A stretch of DNA of 64,000 nt from Streptomyces fuscichromogenes (GCF_014645815.1 NZ_BMML01000006.1:170587-234586); one strand, 5' to 3'; shown: positions 45,899-54,055, counted from the stretch's first letter. Numbers and translations: made by a program. Notes: generated from the sequence alone by a model not told the origin.

Positions 45899-45912
45899 CT
45901 ACAGCACTGTAG
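45899..45912. promoter_or_regulatory. Palindromic operator candidate CTACAG-CA-CTGTAG
   Basis: A perfect 6-bp inverted repeat around a CA centre lies 24 nt before the TatA-like ATG and in the divergent region with the ion-channel gene. The TACA/TGTA halves recall BlaI/MecI-type operators. No such regulator gene is nearby. Confidence 0.4.
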
Positions 45913-45936
45913 ATCGAAATGCGGAGGGCAGACCTG

Positions 45937-46161
45937 ATGTTCGGCCTGAGTGAGCTGGCCCTGATCCTCGTCGTCGCCGTCGCGGTCCTCGGCGCCAGGA
46001 AGCTGCCCGGACTGGTGCGTTCGGCGGGCAAGGCGACCCGGATCTTCAAGAGCGAGGCCAGGGCACTCCGGGAGCAGGACGCGCCGGACGCGCCGGCGTC
46101 CGGTTCCGACCGCGTGATCCCGGGCACCGTGGTCGGCCGGGACGGAACGCCCCGGCCCTGA
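45937..46161 (+). CDS. TatA-like protein (first), divergent
   Basis: 74 aa from MFGLSELALILVV, with a GGAGGG-like ribosome site about 10 nt upstream. One TM helix (residues 5-20) is followed by the amphipathic KLPGLVRSAGKATRIFKSEARAL helix region typical of TatA/Hcf106. The invariant Phe-Gly of TatA before the KLP motif is LG here. tatC is not in the window. It may be a specialised paralogue rather than the housekeeping export pore. Confidence 0.75.
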   Translation: MFGLSELALILVVAVAVLGARKLPGLVRSAGKATRIFKSEARALREQDAPDAPASGSDRVIPGTVVGRDGTPRP

Positions 46162-46191
46162 GGCGGAGGGGGAGGGGGCCGGGGCCTGTTC

Positions 46192-46767
46192 TCAGACGTT
46201 GACGCCGAAGTCCTGGGCGATGCCGCGCAGGCCGGACGCGTAGCCCTGGCCGACCGCGCGGAACTTCCACTCGCCGCCGTGGCGGTACAGCTCGCCGAAG
46301 ACCATCGCCGTCTCCGACGAGGCGTCCTCGGAGAGGTCGTAGCGGGCGATCTCGGCGCCGCCGGACTGGTTGACCACGCGGATGAAGGCGTTGCGCACCT
46401 GTCCGAAGCTCTGCCCGCGGGCGTCCGCGTCGTGGATCGAGACCGGGAACACGATCTTCGCGATGGCGGCCGGCACGGAGGCGAGGTCCACCTTGATGGA
46501 CTCGTCGTCGCCCTCGCCCTCACCGGTGAGGTTGTCCCCGGTGTGCTCGACCGAACCGTCCGGGCTGGTGAGGTTGTTGTAGAAGACGAAGTGCAGGTCG
46601 GAGGCGACCTTGCCCGACGCGTCCAGCAGCAGTGCCGACGCGTCCAGGTCGTAGTCCGCGCCGGTCGTGGTGCGCACGTCCCAGCCGAGGCCGATCAGCA
46701 CCGCGCTCAGGCCCGGCGCCTCCTTGCTCAGCGAGACGTTGCCACCCTTGGCCAGGGAGATTCCCAT
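46192..46767 (-). CDS. TerD-family protein (second, canonical)
   Basis: A 191-aa protein with full-length TerD. It starts MGISLAKGGNVSLSK, then DYDLDASALLLDASGKV, then HTGDNLTGEGEGDDE with the Ca-binding acidic residues, then AIAKIVFPVSIHDADARGQS and ELYRHGGEWKFRAVGQG. It is convergent with TatA-like 1 and follows TatA-like 2 on the same strand. A TTGCGCAA site lies 76 bp upstream of the start. Streptomyces TerD paralogues influence differentiation and calcium homeostasis. Confidence 0.92.
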   Translation of the reverse strand: MGISLAKGGNVSLSKEAPGLSAVLIGLGWDVRTTTGADYDLDASALLLDASGKVASDLHFVFYNNLTSPDGSVEHTGDNLTGEGEGDDESIKVDLASVPAAIAKIVFPVSIHDADARGQSFGQVRNAFIRVVNQSGGAEIARYDLSEDASSETAMVFGELYRHGGEWKFRAVGQGYASGLRGIAQDFGVNV

Positions 46768-46842
46768 GGCTCGTCCTCCCCACTGCGGGTATCCGTCCGG
46801 TCACCGGTCCCCACGCGGACCCGACCACCACGGTTCCCGTAC

Positions 46843-46850
46843 TTGCGCAA
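46843..46850. promoter_or_regulatory. TTGCGCAA site upstream of TerD
   Basis: An 8-bp palindrome in the 133-bp gap between TerD 2 and TatA-like 2. One of three occurrences within 2.7 kb, all upstream of genes on the same strand. Confidence 0.4.
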
Positions 46851-46900
46851 ATCCTGAAGCATCAGGAGGACGCCCGCGACCCGGCAAGCCCCCGACCGGC

Positions 46901-47179
46901 TCAGCGGGCGGCGCTCTCCTCGGAGACCGGGCGGGCCGAGGCCGGGTCGCCCGGGGCGGACTGGATGACCCGCGCGGCGGGCTCCTGGGGCGCGGACTCG
47001 GCGGGAGCGGCGGGCTGCGGGGCGCCGTCGTCCTTCATCGCCTTGGCCTCGCTCTTGAGGATCCGCATCGACTTACCGAGGCCACGGGCGGCTTCCGGCA
47101 GCTTCTTCGACCCGAACAGCAGGATGATGACGATCGCGACGACCAGCAGGTGCCACGGTTCCAGTCCGTTGCGGAGCAT
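46901..47179 (-). CDS. TatA-like protein (second)
   Basis: 92 aa from MLRNGLEPWHLLVVAI. The TM helix (residues ~9-24) runs into the hallmark LLFGSKKLPEAARGLGKSM, then KSEAKAMKDD, very close to Streptomyces TatA. The tail is Ala/Pro/Glu-rich. It retains the FG-KLP motif lost in the 45937 copy. It lies upstream of TerD 2 on the same strand. A TTGCGCAA palindrome is 73 bp upstream. Confidence 0.82.
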   Translation of the reverse strand: MLRNGLEPWHLLVVAIVIILLFGSKKLPEAARGLGKSMRILKSEAKAMKDDGAPQPAAPAESAPQEPAARVIQSAPGDPASARPVSEESAAR

Positions 47180-47252
47180 CCCGCCCACCCTTTCCACACG
47201 CCGGGCAGCGATACCCGCGGATTGTGCCGCGCTCGCTGCCATGATTGCTACA

Positions 47253-47260
47253 TTGCGCAA
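47253..47260. promoter_or_regulatory. TTGCGCAA site upstream of TatA-like 2
   Basis: The palindrome is flanked by CTGTAC and GTAGC-type sequence, giving a longer partial symmetry (TACAnTTGCGCAAnGTA on the minus strand). It lies in the gap between the LCP stop and the TatA-like start. Confidence 0.4.
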
Positions 47261-47348
47261 CTGTACAACCCGAGCCGCAGGACGCCAGCCCCCTCGCCCG
47301 GATTCCGCCACCGCGGTCCGGTTCCGCCACCGCGGTCCGGTGCGCGCC

Positions 47349-49070
47349 CTACTTGTCGGAGTCGGGCGTGCCGGTCGCCGCCGCGTACGCCTGGGCCGGT
47401 GTCATGGGAACCCCGTTGAGGCTGACGGTCTTGTACTGGCTGACCTTGGCGCAGGTCTTGGAGTCGTCGGCGGTGGAGGCGTTGGCGTTGGCGGTCGCGG
47501 CCTTGGCGTCGGCGGAGGCCGACGGGTAGCTGGTGCCGGTCGTCCAGTCGCCGCCGATCACCAGGGTCACGCCGGTCCCGGTGCCCGCCTTGAGGTGCGA
47601 GCTCGGCAGGTCGAGGGCCTTGGCGACGGTCTGTGCCTCGGCCTTGTCACCGCTGCCGTAGGTCAGGGTGGTGGTGGTCGCGGAGCTCGGGGCGTTGCCC
47701 GTGGTCGTACCGGAGCTGAAGCCGTGGTTGACCAGCGCCGTCGCGATGGCGGAGGCGCGGCCCGTGACGGTGGTGCCGTTCTCGACGGTCACGGCGATCT
47801 GGGCCGCGGGGACGGTCGCGGTGGCCGTCGGCTTCGCGCTCGCGGTCGCCGAGGCGGCGGCGGACTTCTTGCCCGAACCGGTGGTCAGCGACTGGTCGTC
47901 GGCGATGGTGGCGAACAGCTCCTTGGCGCCCTCGCCCACCACCACCCGGTTGCTGTTCTGCGGATCGGGCGCGGTCTGCATGGTGGTGAACGTCATCCGC
48001 TTGGTGGGGACCTTGTTCACGTCGTCCGCCAGGGCGACCAGCTTCTTGATGCTGCCGAGGCCGTCGTCCACGGTCAGCGCCTTGGTGGCGGCGTCGGCGA
48101 GGCTGTAGACGGCGGTGGGGTCGGTGAGCGTGCCCGCGCTCTTGAACTTGCGGATCATCGCGCTCAGGAAGATGTGCTGGGAGACGGTACGGCCGAGGTC
48201 GCTGCCGTCGCCGAAGCCGTGCCGGGAGCGGACGAACTCCAGCGCGGCCTGCCCCTTGAGGGTGTGACTGCCCTTGGACAGCTTCAGGTGCGAGTAGGTG
48301 TCGTAGACGTTGCTGTTGACGCAGACGGAGACGCCGCCGACCGCGTCGGACATCTTGACCACGCCGGAGAAGTCCAGCTTCACGAAGTGGTCGATGGGGA
48401 TGCCGGTGAGCTGGTGGACGGTGGCGACCTGACAGGCCGGTCCGTACTGGAGGGCGCTGTTGATCTGGCCGTAGTAGCCCGACGTGGCGGTGTTGTTCTC
48501 GGTGTTCTTGCAGGCGGGGACGTCGACCATGGTGTCGCGGGGGATGCTCATGACCGTCGCGTTGGAGCGGTCCGCGGATATGTGGACGACCATCTCCACG
48601 TCCGCGTTGCCGTACCCGCTCTGCACGCCGGTCTGGGAGCAGCCGCCGCCGAGCTTGCAGTCGGTCTTGCTGGTCCGCGCGTCCGAGCCCATCACCAGGA
48701 TGTTGATCGGCGTCCGGCCGAACGCGTCGGCCTTCTCGGTGCCGCCCTTGCCGTCGAGCGGGACACTGACGATGTTGCCGTTGAGGTGCTGGTAGAACCA
48801 CCAGCCGGCCCCGGCGGTGACCACCATCAGGAGCGCCAGGGAGATCCCGGCGATCTTCAGGAACCGCCGGCCGCGGCCCGCCGGTCTGGCCCGCCGGGCC
48901 CCTCTGCCGCCCTGGTTCCTGGCCGCCTGCCGGGCGGCCGCACGCCCGCCGGCCGGGCGCGTCTCGTCGGCCGGGCGCGTCTCGTCGGCCGCGGGCATCC
49001 GCTGTCCGGGCACCCGGTCGCTACGACTGCGCGTGGCCTGCCCGGCCGGGCCGCCCCAGGGGTCGCTCAT
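47349..49070 (-). CDS. LCP-family cell-wall glycopolymer transferase (LytR-CpsA-Psr)
   Basis: 573 aa from MSDPWGGPAGQAT. A basic, Arg-rich cytosolic tail (1-66) precedes one TM helix (~67-90). The extracellular LCP domain (~105-290) has NILVMGSDAR, VMSIPRDTMV, and HTLKGQAALEFVRSRHGFGDGSDLGR with the conserved Arg residues that bind polyprenyl pyrophosphate. A LytR_C domain follows (~405-520; QIAVTVENGTTVTGRASAIA). LCP enzymes attach teichoic or other polymers to peptidoglycan. Confidence 0.9.
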   Translation of the reverse strand: MSDPWGGPAGQATRSRSDRVPGQRMPAADETRPADETRPAGGRAAARQAARNQGGRGARRARPAGRGRRFLKIAGISLALLMVVTAGAGWWFYQHLNGNIVSVPLDGKGGTEKADAFGRTPINILVMGSDARTSKTDCKLGGGCSQTGVQSGYGNADVEMVVHISADRSNATVMSIPRDTMVDVPACKNTENNTATSGYYGQINSALQYGPACQVATVHQLTGIPIDHFVKLDFSGVVKMSDAVGGVSVCVNSNVYDTYSHLKLSKGSHTLKGQAALEFVRSRHGFGDGSDLGRTVSQHIFLSAMIRKFKSAGTLTDPTAVYSLADAATKALTVDDGLGSIKKLVALADDVNKVPTKRMTFTTMQTAPDPQNSNRVVVGEGAKELFATIADDQSLTTGSGKKSAAASATASAKPTATATVPAAQIAVTVENGTTVTGRASAIATALVNHGFSSGTTTGNAPSSATTTTLTYGSGDKAEAQTVAKALDLPSSHLKAGTGTGVTLVIGGDWTTGTSYPSASADAKAATANANASTADDSKTCAKVSQYKTVSLNGVPMTPAQAYAAATGTPDSDK

Positions 49071-49195
49071 TCCCACTCCCACGAAGAAACGGTCGGGCAC
49101 CGGGGTGCGTGGCTGCGAAATCTAACAAAGCCATGGCCCAAGCAGCACAGATCCTCATGCAATTCACAGCAGGAGATCTCTCGCACGCCGCGGCC

Positions 49196-49492
49196 TCAGT
49201 CCCCGGTCCGCCCGTACCGGGCGACGATCCAGGCGGCGCCGTGCTCGGCCAGCGCCCGCCGCCGTCCCCGACGCGAACGCCGCACACCCGCGGCGCGGGG
49301 CGGGGGCCGGTCCGGCGTGTCCGCCAGCGCGGCGAGCCTGCGCGCGGCCCGGCCCAGCTCGGCCTGTAATCGTCGGCGGCGGTCCGCGGTACCCGCCCTC
49401 AGCAGCGCCGTGTAGAGCCCCTCGACCTCGGCCATCGCGGCACCGATCCGCAGATTCGCCTCACGCGTCGGCCGTCTCTCCCCGCCTGGCAT
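49196..49492 (-). CDS. Small Arg-rich protein with a TTA codon
   Basis: A 98-aa protein with a good ribosome site (GGGAGGGTGAG before the ATG). It is helical and strongly basic: GLYTALLRAGTADRRRRLQ, then LGRAARRLAAL and a C-terminal RRSRRGRRRALAEHG. Leu42 is a TTA codon (plus-strand TAA at 49367-49369, in frame), so synthesis should depend on bldA. A perfect ATTGCGCAAT palindrome lies 50 bp upstream of the start. No family is recognised; a nucleic-acid-binding role is possible from charge only. Confidence 0.6.
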   Translation of the reverse strand: MPGGERRPTREANLRIGAAMAEVEGLYTALLRAGTADRRRRLQAELGRAARRLAALADTPDRPPPRAAGVRRSRRGRRRALAEHGAAWIVARYGRTGD

Positions 49493-49542
49493 GCCTGCTC
49501 ACCCTCCCCCGGACCGGGACCGTCCCCGGCGGCGCTTCCATT

Positions 49543-49552
49543 ATTGCGCAAT
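49543..49552. promoter_or_regulatory. ATTGCGCAAT palindrome upstream of the Arg-rich gene
   Basis: A 10-bp perfect palindrome and the longest of the three TTGCGCAA sites in this block. Confidence 0.4.
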
Positions 49553-49661
49553 GCAGCAAGTGAATTCAGCCGCCGGGCCGACTCCCGGATACGGATCGGA
49601 AGGGCGGGAGGACTCGGGGGCCGCCGGTGCGTTGTCGGCTGCGGGTGCGTCGTGGTCACTC

Positions 49662-49733
49662 GCGCAGTTCCCCGCGCCCCTGAAGGGGCGCTCAGCGCAG
49701 CGCCCGTCTTTCAGGGGCGCGGGGAACTGTGCG
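49662..49733. terminator. REP-like inverted repeat at the end of the P-type ATPase gene
   Basis: Two 23-nt arms of the GCGCAGTTCCCCGCGCC repeat face each other with a ~25-nt loop that itself holds GCGC pairing. One mismatch. The right arm covers the stop codon of the P-type ATPase (49711-49713), so this repeat pair likely terminates that gene. Same core as 39141-39294. Confidence 0.75.
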
Positions 49734-52368
49734 ACCCGCCCCCACCGGCCTTCTGCGCACGGCGTCGTTCGTAGCGGGCTCTGGCGGCCAGGACCGCGAC
49801 GGCGTAGAGCGCGAGGACCGCGGTGAGCAGCAGGTAGTACGCCGGGGACAGGGCGGTCAGGCCGAGCTGCGGGCCCAGCGGCGAGGGCGGCAGCAGCAGG
49901 CCCACGGCGGCCAGCGCGGCCGCGGCCCAGGCGACGGAACCGGGCTTGCGGCCCTGTGCCCAGAGCCGGCCCTCGCGCAGCAGCAGCATCACCAGGGCCT
50001 GGGTGAGCAGGTTCTCGGTGAACCAGCCCGAATGGAAGATGGCCTGGTCGTCCCCGGTCCCGGGACCGTGCAGGGCGAAGGCGAGGACGCCGAAGGTGGC
50101 GAGGTCGGCGACCGCGTTGAGCAGTCCGAAGCCGGTGATGAAGCGCAGGAGTTCGCGTGGCCTCAGCACGGTCGGGCGGTCCAGCGCGGAGGGGTGCGGG
50201 CGGTCGTGGACGTAGGCCAGCTGGGCCGCGTCGAAGCACAGGTTCTGGATCAGGACCTGAGCCGGGAGCATCGGCAGGAAGGGCAGCAGCAGGCCCGCGG
50301 AGAGCATGGCGATCACGTTGCCGAGGTTGGAGGAGAGCGTGATGCGCAGGTACGTGGCGATGTTCCCGCCCGCGTACCGTCCGGCGGCGATGGCGTGGGC
50401 GACGGCCGTCAGGTCCTTCTCGGCGAGCACCACGTCGGCGGCCTCGCGGGTCACGTCGGCGGCGCCCCGCGGAGCGATCCCGACATCGGCGGCGCGCACC
50501 GCGGGCAGGTCGTTGACGCCGTCCCCCAGGAAGCCGACCGTGTGCCCGGCGGCGCGCAGCGCCTCGGTGATCCGGGCCTTGTGAGCCGGGGTGCAGCGGG
50601 CGAAGACCGTCGTACGGCTGACGAGTGCGGACAGTTCGGCGTCGCTCACCCCGTCGAGGCGGTCGGCGGTGAGCAGTCCGTTCTCGCCGACGGGGACGCC
50701 GAGGTCGCGGCAGGCGCGGGCGGCGGTGCCCGGATGGTCGCCGGTGAGGATCTTGACGGTGACCCCCTGGCCGGCCAGGACGGCGAGCGCGTCGGCGGCG
50801 GTGGGCGCGAGGGCGTCCCGGAGGGTGACCAGGCCGCGGAAGGCGAGGCCGCGTTCGTCGGCCGGGGTGTACTCCCGGGTGCGTGCGGGGCGTTCGGCGG
50901 TGGCGACGGCCAGGACCCGCAGACCGTCGGCGGCGGCCCCGGCGGCGAGCACGCGCAGCCGCTCGCGCTCGTCCCCGTCGAGCCGGCAGCGGTCGAGGAC
51001 GGCTTCGACGTCCCCCTTGACGACCAGGGTGTGGCCGCCGAGCCGGCCCGGGGTGCGGATCACGGCGGTGGCCAGCCGGCGTACCGGGTCGAAGGGAACG
51101 ACCGCCGTCCCCTCGTACGCCGTCAGCGCGTCCTCGTCGGCCGCGTCCAGCAGCGCCTCGTCGAGGGCGTCGGGTTCCGGCAGCTCGGCGAGTTGCAGGG
51201 TCCACCAGGCGTTGACGGCGGCCCAGTGCAGGACCTCGGGGTCGTCCCGGCCGTCCGGTCCGAGCGCGCCGGCGACGAGCGGCCGGTCCTGGGTGAGGGT
51301 GCCGGTCTTGTCCACGCACAGCACGTCGACGGCGCCGATGTCGTGCAGGGCGGGCAGCCTCTTGACGATCACCCCGTGGGCGCGGGCCAGCAGGGCGGCA
51401 CCGCGGGCCAGGCAGGTGGTGACGAGGACCGGCAGCGTCTCCGGGGTCAGCCCGACCGCCACCGCGACGGCGAACGGCAGCGTCTCCAGACCGCGGCCGC
51501 GCAGCGCGGCGTTGCTCATCAGCACCAGCGGCGGGGTGAGCAGCATGAACCGGATCAGGATCCAGGAGACGCCGTGCACGGAACGGTCGAAGGCACTGTC
51601 CCGGGGCCGGTCCGCGCCGGGCCCGTGGCCGGCTGCCAGCAGGGTCCGGGCACCGGTCGCGGTGACGACCGCGGTGGCGCTGCCGGAGGCGACGCTGCTG
51701 CCCTGGAAGCAGGACTGCGACGGCCCGGACCCGCCGGTCCCGGTGCCCGGCGCCCGGTCGTCGGCGGCGCGTTTCGGGACCGGCGCGGACTCCCCGGTCA
51801 GCGCGGACTGGTGCACGGTCAGCCCGCTCGACCGCAGCAGCCGTACGTCGGCCGGGACCAGGTCGCCCGGCCCCAGCCGCACCACGTCGCCGGGGACCAG
51901 CTCGTCCACCGGGATCTCGCGCGCGGTCGGCGGCGCGTCCTGGTCGGCGCGCCGCAGCACGGTGGCGGTGGTGGCGACCAGCTCGCGCAGGGCGGCCGTG
52001 GACCGGTCGGCCCGGTGCTCCCCGGACGCCCGCAGCACACAGCTGACCACGACCAGGAGGAGGATCACCGTGGCGGTGCCCCAGGCGAACACGGCCGCCG
52101 ACACCAGGCCGAGACATGCGAGCACCGCGGTGAACGGGTCGCGCAGACTGCGCACGAGCAGCCGGGGCCAGGAGGGTTCGCGCCGCTGCGGGAGCGTGTT
52201 CTCGCCCCAGCGGGCCAGCCGCTGCCCGGCCTCGGCCTCCGTCAGTCCGCGCGGGCCGCTGTCCAGTGAGCGCAGCACTTCCAGCACGGTGGGTACGGAG
52301 CGGCCCGACCCGGGTCTCCCGGCGGCGTCCTGTCCCGAGGGTCCCGAGGCCGCGGTGGTCTCAGCCAC
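49711..52368 (-). CDS. P-type cation ATPase, MgtA-like
   Basis: An 885-aa P-type ATPase. It has an N-terminal cytosolic part with a cation-ATPase N domain (RSLDSGPRGLTEAEAGQRLARWG). The actuator contains TGES, and the M4 region AVAVGLTPETLPVLVTTCLARG is typical of P3B Mg-type pumps. The phosphorylation site is DKTGTLT, with GDGVNDLPA later. About ten TM helices. It overlaps the ArsR-type regulator by 8 nt and is probably controlled by it. Mg2+ is suggested by homology; the regulator pairing makes Ni/Co or another divalent metal possible. Confidence 0.88.
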   Translation of the reverse strand: MAETTAASGPSGQDAAGRPGSGRSVPTVLEVLRSLDSGPRGLTEAEAGQRLARWGENTLPQRREPSWPRLLVRSLRDPFTAVLACLGLVSAAVFAWGTATVILLLVVVSCVLRASGEHRADRSTAALRELVATTATVLRRADQDAPPTAREIPVDELVPGDVVRLGPGDLVPADVRLLRSSGLTVHQSALTGESAPVPKRAADDRAPGTGTGGSGPSQSCFQGSSVASGSATAVVTATGARTLLAAGHGPGADRPRDSAFDRSVHGVSWILIRFMLLTPPLVLMSNAALRGRGLETLPFAVAVAVGLTPETLPVLVTTCLARGAALLARAHGVIVKRLPALHDIGAVDVLCVDKTGTLTQDRPLVAGALGPDGRDDPEVLHWAAVNAWWTLQLAELPEPDALDEALLDAADEDALTAYEGTAVVPFDPVRRLATAVIRTPGRLGGHTLVVKGDVEAVLDRCRLDGDERERLRVLAAGAAADGLRVLAVATAERPARTREYTPADERGLAFRGLVTLRDALAPTAADALAVLAGQGVTVKILTGDHPGTAARACRDLGVPVGENGLLTADRLDGVSDAELSALVSRTTVFARCTPAHKARITEALRAAGHTVGFLGDGVNDLPAVRAADVGIAPRGAADVTREAADVVLAEKDLTAVAHAIAAGRYAGGNIATYLRITLSSNLGNVIAMLSAGLLLPFLPMLPAQVLIQNLCFDAAQLAYVHDRPHPSALDRPTVLRPRELLRFITGFGLLNAVADLATFGVLAFALHGPGTGDDQAIFHSGWFTENLLTQALVMLLLREGRLWAQGRKPGSVAWAAAALAAVGLLLPPSPLGPQLGLTALSPAYYLLLTAVLALYAVAVLAARARYERRRAQKAGGGGSHSSPRP

Positions 52369-52723
52369 CGGTCCCGTGCAGTCGGTGCACCGGTGCGCCG
52401 GTCTGGTGCGAGCGCGCGGTCAGCTGGCCGACCATCACCCGCAGCACCGTCACGATGTCGGGGTCGTCGACGTAGTAGACGTGCCTGCGGCCCTCACGGC
52501 GGGAGCGCACCAGCCCGGCGAGCTTGAGCTTGGTGAGGTGCTGGCTGACCGCGGGCAGGGCACCGCCCACCCGGTCGGCCAGATGCGTGACATCGCTCTC
52601 GCCCTGGGCCAGCGCCCACATCAGGTGCAGCCGGGCCGAGGACGCGAGCAGCCCGAACACGGCGGCCGCCTCCGTCAGCACCTCGGCGGAGGGGTCCTCC
52701 AAGCCACCGGCGTTCTCCGCCAC
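52361..52723 (-). CDS. ArsR/SmtB-family metalloregulator
   Basis: A 120-aa winged helix: LADRVGGALPAVSQHLTKLK is the recognition region, and GRRHVYYVDDPDIVTVL the wing and last helix. It contains no Cys, so a thiolate site (ArsR, CadC, CmtR) is excluded. His/Asp residues in the last helix and the C-terminus (DDPD, RSHQ, VHRLH) recall the alpha-5 and C-terminal Ni/Co sites of NmtR. It is in one operon with the P-type ATPase and presumably represses it. Confidence 0.85.
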   Translation of the reverse strand: MAENAGGLEDPSAEVLTEAAAVFGLLASSARLHLMWALAQGESDVTHLADRVGGALPAVSQHLTKLKLAGLVRSRREGRRHVYYVDDPDIVTVLRVMVGQLTARSHQTGAPVHRLHGTGG

Positions 52724-52954
52724 AGTCCTCTCCCGTCCCGCCTCTGGTCACCGCGCCCGCACACGCGCCGACCCAGTGTATGGGCCGGTGCAGGGACCCC
52801 GGGGCTGCCGGAGCACCGCCCCGCACGCAATGTCCGGATCGGGCAACAGGACCTCGACGACCGTGCGGCAACCGCGCATACGCCCTCGTCACAGCGGTGC
52901 GGCCGTCCCTACGCTGACGCAGACGAACGATCCGCACCCCTGGAGGAGAACACC

Positions 52955-53221
52955 GTGGGCATCATCGGCTGGATAGTCCTCGGCCTGCTCGCCGGCGGGA
53001 TCGCCAAGGTCCTGCTGCCCGGCCGCGACCCGGGCGGCCTGATCGGCACCACCCTCATCGGGGTCGCGGGCGCCTTCGTGGGCGGCTGGCTCTCCGCCCG
53101 CTTCCTCGACCGCCCGGTCGAGAACCACTTCTTCGACCTCTACACCTGGGGCGCGGCGATCGGCGGCTCCCTGGTCCTGCTGATCGGCTACCGCCTGCTG
53201 TTCGGCAACTCCCGCGACTGA
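52955..53221 (+). CDS. GlsB/YeaQ/YmgE family stress-response membrane protein
   Basis: 88 aa from a GTG with a strong ribosome site (GGAGGAG). Three hydrophobic helices, with GIIGWIVLGLLAGGIAK at the start and GTTLIGVAGAFVGGWL in the middle, match the transglycosylase-associated GlsB family. It is a small inner-membrane protein induced by envelope or osmotic stress in other bacteria; its molecular role is unproven. Confidence 0.87.
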   Translation: MGIIGWIVLGLLAGGIAKVLLPGRDPGGLIGTTLIGVAGAFVGGWLSARFLDRPVENHFFDLYTWGAAIGGSLVLLIGYRLLFGNSRD

Positions 53222-53349
53222 GCCGACGCGGTGGCGGTGCCCGGATCGGAGCCATGGCCTGAACTCGGCGGCTTTGGCCAGAACCAGTACCGTTTCTCCA
53301 GCGTCGTACGGCATGTGTGTGCCGATGGCCTGACCTGTGGGGGGACCAC

Positions 53350-54009
53350 ATGAGCGCCGAGATCTACTTCAGCAACAACTACCGGGACCTGTGCGAACGC
53401 AACGGGACCGGCGCGGGGTTCCAGTTCGAGTTCTCCTGCTCGCGCTGCTACGACACCTGGCGTTCGCCGTTCGAGCCCTACACCGGGGAGCGGGCCGCCA
53501 CCTGGGTCCGCAAGGGGGCCGACGTGGCCTGGGGGCTGCTCGGCCGTACCGGCACCGGGCTGTCGTCGGCGGCCGAAGGGCTTGCGGGGGCCGGTTACGG
53601 CCGGGCCCGCGACGACGCGTTCCAGCGGGCGATCGACAACGCGCAGGGGCACTTCAACCGCTGTGCGCGCTGCACCGACTACGTGTGCGGCCGCTGCTGG
53701 AACGCGGCCCAGGGGCTGTGCCTGCGCTGCGCCCCGGACACGGCGGCCGAGGCGATGGCGGCCCAGCAGCGCGGTCTCAACGACATGGCCTCGCAACGCG
53801 CGTACGCCGCGGGCCAGCAGGCCGGGCAGGGCTACGACCCCAGCACGCCCCGCCAGCTGGTCTGCCCGCACTGCCGTACCGAGACCCGCGGAGCGGCCTT
53901 CTGCCCGGGGTGCGGCCATCAACTGGCCCAGTCCGACCGGTGTTCCTCCTGCTCCGCGGCCATACCGGAAGGGGCGGCCTTCTGCCCGGGGTGCGGCTCA
54001 CGCAGGTAG
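53350..54009 (+). CDS. Zinc-ribbon protein with multiple CxxC pairs
   Basis: A 219-aa protein. An N-terminal CSRC pair, then the CARC/CGRC/CLRC cluster at about residues 102-125, and two C-terminal zinc ribbons (CPHC..CPGC and CSSC..CPGC, double-zinc-ribbon style). A Gly/Ala helical segment lies at ~55-95. It is cytosolic. No enzymatic motif; probably a metal-stabilised binding protein. A longer start at 53317 is rejected since ATG 53350 follows GGGGGAC ribosome-like sequence. Confidence 0.75.
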   Translation: MSAEIYFSNNYRDLCERNGTGAGFQFEFSCSRCYDTWRSPFEPYTGERAATWVRKGADVAWGLLGRTGTGLSSAAEGLAGAGYGRARDDAFQRAIDNAQGHFNRCARCTDYVCGRCWNAAQGLCLRCAPDTAAEAMAAQQRGLNDMASQRAYAAGQQAGQGYDPSTPRQLVCPHCRTETRGAAFCPGCGHQLAQSDRCSSCSAAIPEGAAFCPGCGSRR

Positions 54010-54038
54010 CGGGGCGGCGGCGCGGCACCACTGGCCTC

Positions 54039-54055
54039 ATACCCACCAGGGGTAT
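54039..54055. promoter_or_regulatory. CsoR-like copper operator
   Basis: ATACCC-ACCAG-GGGTAT is a perfect 6-bp inverted repeat with a 5-nt centre, the pattern of CsoR/RcnR-type operators in Streptomyces. It overlaps a TATAAA-like -10 (54055-54060) and lies 40 bp before the permease ATG. No csoR gene is in the window, so a distant CsoR would act in trans. Confidence 0.6.

Noticed and set aside
45937..47179. A complete Tat export locus
   Set aside because: Two TatA-like proteins are present, but no TatC or TatB is visible within the window.
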